Shown here: positions 27,002 through 35,718 of the stretch, piece by piece
Layout: the number at the start of each line of letters is the position of its first letter
Position numbering within the stretch: position 1 is the first letter of the stretch
NCBI GenBank assembly: GCA_964019155.1
Contig: OZ025239.1
Coordinates: 7,813,464 to 7,877,463, forward strand
Direction: 5' to 3'
DNA length: 64,000 nucleotides
Source of the DNA: Osedax fenrisi
Taxonomy: Eukaryota > Annelida > Polychaeta > Sabellida > Siboglinidae
Notes under the pieces: generated by a model
Told to the model about the DNA's origin: nothing
What the model saw: the letters and a program-made list of their open reading frames with translations, nothing else
Database searches by the model: none
Program-made: the position numbers and the translations under genes

Positions 27002-27851
27002 TGTTCTCCTTAACTTCCTTAAATCTCAAACCCTGTCATTATAAGGAAAACGATTAACATAATGTTATGAATTTATCTCCATTATGTTTCACGTATCGGC
27101 CAATACGTGTGTAGGTCTTTGGTATAATCTATTTATAGTTATTGTGATGTAGTCTGTTTATTTTTAATTACATTTTCAAATCTACGCAACCATATCTTAC
27201 CAACATTCCTTCCACGGGACACCATAGGAAGGCGGTGGTCTTCCCTCCTATATCATGTAGTTAATAATGTAGAAGCATAAGAGTATACTTTATATAAGTT
27301 ATACCGCGTATTGCGAATACGACTATAATGTGCCGATTGAGTTACCCGATGGTTTCTAGCGAATACCCGATGCTATAGTAATACTTCTTTATTCTTCATT
27401 TCATTTGTTTGCATCATCAGAGATCGCACATCATCACCGCACACCGCACACAATACCGCACACAATACCGCACACCACACACGATACCACACACCGCACG
27501 CAATACCGCACACAATAGCGCACACCACACCCGATACCTCACACCGCACACAATACCGCACACCGCACCGTTATATCCGCAGGTAAGGCCGGTAACCGAA
27601 AGTACAAGGCCGCTCGTTGTATGCAGATAGAAGACGGGCCTCGTTTCGCGTACCGAGGACTTATGATGGACATAGTCCGCAACTTCGCGCCTTTCGAAGA
27701 ATTGATGACGTCAGTGTTCAGCGATTACGTAATATTTCGTAACGGTAGATTTAAATTTACGATTTGAAATATCGAGCTTTCCAAAATAAAACTATAATTA
27801 GACGCCTATTTTTTGTAATTATATAATATTTGTGAACGTAATCCTGTAGTA

Positions 27852-27901
<50 letters not shown>

Positions 27902-28410
27902 TATATATACCTGTAGTACCTATATATATACTATAGCATATTACACGTGCAATATAAGGATATGCTATGCTAACATGTATGATTTAGAATATGGCTATTA
28001 ATCATACATTATGATTCGTAATACAATAGTATTACGTAATATTAAGTAATAATCGTGTATACATTACATCACAGCACATCGCTACGAATACACGCGTTAC
28101 GTAATCACGTTACGTAATCACGTGATTCACTATTTGTATTGCGTAACTTAATTAGGTTACCTACCCTATATATCATTTATGTTTCGCGCATTATAAACGT
28201 TAAATATGGCGTAGTCTGGTCGAGCTGATGGGAAGGTACAAGTTAAACGTTTTACATCTTCATCTGGGTGACGACGAAGCTTGGAGACTTGAGATACCCA
28301 CGATACCCGAACTTACCAAGGTTCCTATTATTCGCAATTCACATACTCTTTCTTACGTATATGCATATATTTAAGTATATATATATATGTATATAATTAA
28401 ATATATTTAA

Positions 28411-28476
<66 letters not shown>

Positions 28477-29673
28477 AACTCTCGATATATCAGACTCTCT
28501 ATATCTTAGAACCCCCGCAAACTCAGACTTTTACAAATACTAGTTTGGTGTTGTGCCTATATAAATACATGTAGGAATAATGCGATATCTCGGACATATT
28601 TATTCGGTCGCTTGAATTCTAATATATATTAAGTTTCATTTTATTATATACTTATACCTTGTTACCTTGTACCGTCGAGTCGAAACCGACCCGTGGCGAC
28701 GTCCACGGTAGCTATTCTCCATCCCGCCCTGTCTCTAGCATCTAATCGGAGATTCATAATATCTTTAGAGATATATTTGATACTAATATATATATGTATA
28801 TACATACATCATTTGAATATAAACAGTACGGCGCTAAAGTTTGCCTTCGCGGAGAAGAGTGCCTGTCCCCACTTCAACTGGGCGCCGTTAACTCCGCAGA
28901 TGTACCGGATAAACGTGACCATTTGACCTCTGTCCAGTATCGCCAACTATTGGAGTACGCCAGAGATAGACACGTGACGATCATACCCGAGTTCGACATG
29001 CCGGGACATTCCCGCGCCGCCATTAAGTCTATGCAGTACAGAAAGCGACAGGTTTGCGATTAGGCCACGCCCCTCCGTAGTTAGCTGATATATTATAATA
29101 GGTAACCTATAGGTAATACTAGGGGTGCTGCAACAGGGTGGAATATGACCCCACTTTAAAATCTAGGGGGACCTCCTATGTGTTGGTCCCCCCCCCCCAC
29201 TTTTACAACAAAATTTACTTTAAAAATATTTTACAACAAAATATTACATCGAGATCATTATAACTAATTCATCGTTTTCATTGTAATATTACAAGAACAC
29301 TTAGTTATGTATTTATAAATACTTGCGTTGTATACAATCATATTAGATCTAGCGCACTTATACGTACGTATGTCATTATTATAAATACCTGGTCATAATT
29401 TAAATACATTTTATAACCTTTATTTTTTTTATTTTTATTTTTTTTATATTTTTATATATATATTATTTTCTGGACTATTCTTTATATACAATACTATTTT
29501 ATTTAATTTATATTAATAACCTTAATATTTAATAATGTTATAGAATTCCGCATATATATATATCAATAGTTAATAATTTATTTTAAATCAATTACGTTAT
29601 ATCATAATATAGTTATATACATAACTAGACACATAATTTAACCCCTAGTTAAGTTTACTACCAATTTTACTCC

Positions 29674-29716
<43 letters not shown>

Positions 29717-31433
29717 GTATATATTATATACATATACATATATGTAAACGAATTCGTTTTGGTATTGGTCTTTTTGACAATATATAACCGTATACACATA
29801 GATAGTGCATACAGTTTCCTACGATACGCCGTACGTCGTAGGTGGCATGTCCTCGAAGGACGCGTACTTAGGTGGCATGTCCTCGAAGGACGCGTACTTA
29901 GGTGGCATGTCCTCGAAGGACGCGTACTTAGGTGGCATGTCCTCGAAGGACGCGTACTTAGGTAGCATGTCCTCGAAGGACGCGTACTTAGGTGGCATGT
30001 CCTCGAAGGACGCGTACTTAGGTGGCATGTCCTCGAAGGACGCGTACTTAGGTGGCATGTCCTCGAAGGACGCGTACTTAATCGCCTACTTAAACTAACG
30101 CTCGCGCGCGACAACTATTTCAGCAATGTTCGGAATCCAGCCAAGCGGACTGCGAAGGTGACTACGATCTAGTGGAACCCGTTGACCCTTCCGAGTATTC
30201 CAGTGTTCAGATGTTCAACGATAACGCCATGAACCCGTGCTTGACCACTACCTACGAGTTAGACGTGATGGCGGCGGCGCTTATGTCAATCATTTTGAAT
30301 ATTTTATTTCAGACTCCGCCATTTTATAATTCACTATTGTATACTTGATAAGTATACTTGATTACTACTTTACTACTTTTATTACCTACTTAATTTATTT
30401 TCAATGCGGGTAAAATTAAATGAGTTTTGAAATTTAATGACCAGTAAAATAACATATAATGATATAAATGAGGTATTAGAATTAAAAAACCCATCGACTC
30501 TATAGATTAGTATCGGAATAGTATTTAATACTGCTCCGTTATAAAGTAATCTCGTTTAAATATATATTAATATTGTAAAACTGAGTTAAACTTTAATATA
30601 AATTGAAAATATAAATATTAAATGTATATTCGAAGAATTCTATTTATCGTAATAGTATTCATTAGGTATTCCAGGTATTAGGCATTCAAATAGTATTCCT
30701 ATTAATATATTCTATTATAAAATTATTAATTATCACTAAATGTTGATGAGAGTATTAGCTATGTATCTAACTATTAGTAATTAGCATAATATCAATATTA
30801 CGATAGCTTAGTTAAAGCTAATATATTCACTAATCAGTGATGACCTATTTATTTGTATAAATACATTTTATTTGTTTACATATTATTATGAATTATCCCT
30901 CCTAAATCTTTATCTAGAATATCGGTCAACTAAATGTTAGGTCATGTATACATTCATATAGGCCTCAGGCATATAGTTATATCTTTATATCAACAATACG
31001 TACTTCAAATAGTAGTAGATTATTATATAATCGTTAATATATATATACATAAATATTATATATAGGTAAGTATACCTAAGTACCTTACTAATGGATATGT
31101 ATTTATAAAGTAAATTTCTGATTTGAATACCTAAGATAGATAGACCAGGCCACAATTAATAACATATGCATATTAACATAATCAGTTTTATTCGAGAATT
31201 AATGAAGAGTGTAAAGAAGCTGTACGAAGATATGCCCGGAAAACAGAAATTTAACTTCGGGGGTGACGAAGTTGCACACGGGGCGTGGCTTGAATCTCCG
31301 GAGTGTCAATCACAAGGCTTCAATTCCAGTATCGAAATTAAGGTATATAGGATAATGGATTTTAATTTTAAATTTATATGTACTTTTAAATATAATTCAC
31401 TTATATGATTATAATATTATATAAATATACATA

Positions 31434-31507
<74 letters not shown>

Positions 31508-31610
31508 CGTACTTTATAGAAAATGTTTATGTCTAATATAAATTCATTGGCTATTGAAGAAAATGTTGTTTTATATGCTTGGGAGGATGCTTTCATGTTA
31601 CCAGGTCAGT

Positions 31611-31691
<81 letters not shown>

Positions 31692-33009
31692 TAATGTATG
31701 CATACTAGTTGAATTATTTACATTTATCTGCCATTATTATTTAATTAAATTAATAATCATAGTATATCTATATTCCTATATTTACTAATCATTGAACACA
31801 TTAGTAAATCATATATCTTAAACCAACCGACTATATAGGAATACTATATACACCTACTTAATACGAGCGTAATAAATAATAATACTACTAATAATACATG
31901 GTGCATTCTAATGAACAGGAGGTGTTGCCATGGATGGAATGTCGTCTGAAACCACGGTGGTCACTTGGCAGAACATTTGGGAATGGGGCGGTGGTAATAG
32001 GCCGTACGTGCTAGCTAACAAAGGGTTCAAAGTTCGTACGTACGAGTTTAGCGTATCGCGCGCGATATTCATTTAATTCTAATTTATAATTAAATTAAAT
32101 GGAATTAGGTTTCCGTAAAACGGAAAGCGAATATTAATTCCATTATATTAGTCTATCTATTTTCTATGATTTCATTAATAATGTTTTTATTTCTGTTTAC
32201 AATAGTATATAATATATTATTTATAACCGTAAATAACATATTTTTTAAATTTAACAATATGTTGTTAATTAATAATGCTTCCTATTCATAAGTAATACAC
32301 AACATTAAATAAGTACATGCCAACTTTTGTAACTATGTCCATAATCATATAGTGTTCTATATTGACTGATGGGTTGAATTATACTATTATAGTATAACAT
32401 ATATATTTATAATGTTTATAATGGTAAGAAATAATATGAAAAAATTCCTAATTACAAAAAAATATTTCGATTTGAAAAATAAAATTAATAATAATATGTA
32501 TAATATAGTAACAACATTCATTCTTAAGGGTGTATCCCACTACCAGTATTTCCGTAAATAATGTTCGGAAATGTTTTCTAAAATGTGATTTTCTAGAAAG
32601 TTAACTACAATTGTAGTGGTATACTCCCTTACTTAAAGGCAACTTGCCTGAAATATAGTAACTTTAAACGGGGGTATCCCACTACAACTTGCTAGAAAAT
32701 AACTTTCTAGCAAACATTTCCGAACATTATTTCCAGAAATACTGGTAGTGGGATACCCCCTTTAAAAAGTGTACAATTTTATGAAGTTTATGAACCTATG
32801 TTCTATGATTTAAACCATTTTATATTTGAGTGACGTTTGCTCTATTTTAATATAGGTAGTTATAGGTGGCGCTACCCATCTTTACTTTGATCATCCACAA
32901 GAACCTGACCCCGAAGAAAGAGGTTTCTATTGGGCTACTCGTTTTACAGATCTAAAAAAGGTTTAATACTACTACTACTACTATTACTACTACTACTAAA
33001 ACTACTAAA

Positions 33010-33043
<34 letters not shown>

Positions 33044-33328
33044 GGTATTTACATTTAAACCGGATGATATATATTCGAATATTCACGATACTCGGTTCGG
33101 ACAACTTTTGAACAGAACAAAATTCTGCGAGGAAAATGACTGTGTTCCCCTTCTGCTTAAAGATAATATAATAGGTATGTTATATTGTGTGTATAAAGTG
33201 ACTACTATTATTATATATATTACAAATATCATCGGTTTATATATACTTAACTTATAATTTAAAATTAACTATATATTTCAATATATTAATTAACATATGC
33301 GTATGTGATACGTATATAGGTATATACA

Positions 33329-33381
<53 letters not shown>

Positions 33382-35660
33382 TATATGCTTACTTATATAT
33401 GGCTCACATATGCCTACTTATCATAAATACACTATATGTTCAATATAGTATACATTAAATCATCTAATTTATTATTTCTGTATTCGTTATTTTGGTCTCA
33501 TTATATTCAATGTATTATTATTATTATTTAATTTGTACAGCAAAATGTTGTTTCATTAATACATAGTTCTTGTATTACTATTTGATTATTATTTTCTTGT
33601 CGCATTAGCGAAGGGGTCTACATTGACCTATCCTAGTGATTAGTAAACTGTTGATCATCATATATTAAGTTATATATCGTTATCTAGAGGCATGATTAAT
33701 TCATTATGTTTTTTATTGTATATATTCTATTTTTTCCTTTTTGTTTTGTTCATCCGTGTTTCATGTCTCAATATATGTACTTACTCGTTACCCATAACCC
33801 TATCCCACATACCCATATCATTCGTACATATAATAAACTATTAATCTATCTATCTATCTATCTCATATCGTGCTTCACACCGACTCATTTACGCGCTATA
33901 GGTATTCAAGCTAATCTCTGGTCGGAAACCGTCAGAACTAAAGCAGACCGAGACGAGATGCTCTGGCCTAGAGTGTTCGCCTTAGCCGAGAGGGCGTGGC
34001 ATAAATCTGCCTGGGAAGATATCACGGATATCGATGAGGATTATAGACAAAATGAAAAAGCCTTATACGATTTGGTAAATATTGTATTATATAAATATTA
34101 TATTATTAATATTCTATTTACGTACGATGACTCAACAAGAATATTTATATTATTTAGTTATTAATATTATCTCTATCATAGCTGTATCTAGACGTATTCT
34201 AAAACCTAATTGTATTTAATAATATCAAATTATTTAATTGCATTTTTTTTAATTTATAAATTTTAAGAAATGACTACAGAATAATTAAATTCGTTAATTA
34301 GACTAATACGATACTACACATATACATAATGTTGTTATTCATACTTTAAATCTAAATGTGTATCATATACGTTTTGAATTATACTCTATTGTGTTGTTAT
34401 ACAATTATATTAAAATTAAAATTAATATTGAATATCTTATCACTTAAGTTACAAACCTGTTCAAATAAATTTACATTTGTTTTTAAATTTAGGAATTAAT
34501 TTTGTTATATAGTGAGGAATCTGTATCCAGACTTAATATAATTATCATGAATATGTATCTGAATTATAATTAAATTATAATACCTATAATATCTAGGTAT
34601 AATACCTCTATAGAGGTCAAATATTTATATTTAAATAGTTGATTATGAATGGATAGACATAATATATATATATATATGAAAATGTATTTATACATATATT
34701 ATATGATAAATAAATGAATATATTTATATTCATAAGTATACTTATAAATATGATTGATTATTTTTCAAATAAATCTTATAAATATTCATATGTCATGTAA
34801 TAAATATGAAATGATAACTTTAATTTAAATACATAAATATATTTAATAATACAATGTTAACCTTTACTAATTAAGGAATGGGCTCAATTCAAGAGAAGAA
34901 TTGGAAATAGTGAACTCCCTAGATTGGTTCACGAAGATATCGAATTTAGAATACCTCCCCCTGGAGTTCAATGTATATTGTAAGTATCGTTCTCATAATA
35001 CCACAGCTATGTACGTAGGTAGATAACTATTCCTTGGCATTTACCACTATTTTGTAAAATATGCAATGTCCGCCATCTCGTGTGTAGTGACCACGTGACT
35101 TTGTGATTTATTTACACCCAGATTATATTTGTCTATGTAGAAATTTGAATGTATTTCAGATTTGATTATAAATTAAATTAGGATTACAGTAATATCCTAT
35201 ATATAATAATATATTTATTATAATAATGTAATAGTACATTATAATATATGTATATATAGGGGACGGAACGGATTAGTGACAGAGAACGTAGTAGTGGTCA
35301 TTTTAATTAACGCTTGAATGCTTTTATGCTTTTTTTTAATGCCTAATAAATCGTTAATATTATTCAGTAATATATAAAAGTGAAATCACAGTATTCTAGA
35401 ACTATATGATTTATAGCTAATTCAAAAAAAATAAGATCTTAAAATTCAATATTTATCGATATATTAGAAGTACGCTGAGAGGCATATACATTATCGGCCA
35501 CTACTCCGTTCACTCCCCTAGCTAATTTCCGGTCGGTATCTACTCACAAGATGGTCGACTATATACTTGGTTGTTAAATCGCATAGGTAGTATTTACAAA
35601 TACCTATCTACCTAATCACATGAGATTATATACAAATATACAGGCCTGTGTATATATGCC

Positions 35661-35718
<58 letters not shown>

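Noticed and set aside
8707..30080. CRISPR array (8707-8979 or 29841-30080)
   Set aside because: The units are directly contiguous with no unique spacers, and the genome is eukaryotic.
29713..30114. Coding frames across the 30-bp minisatellite on both strands
   Set aside because: Exons 8 and 9 of the hexosaminidase join in phase without it, and the frames follow from the repeat period.
33706..34164. Stand-alone 152-aa protein
   Set aside because: Only 33902-34074 is coding (exon 15). The rest is intron read-through with no family resemblance.
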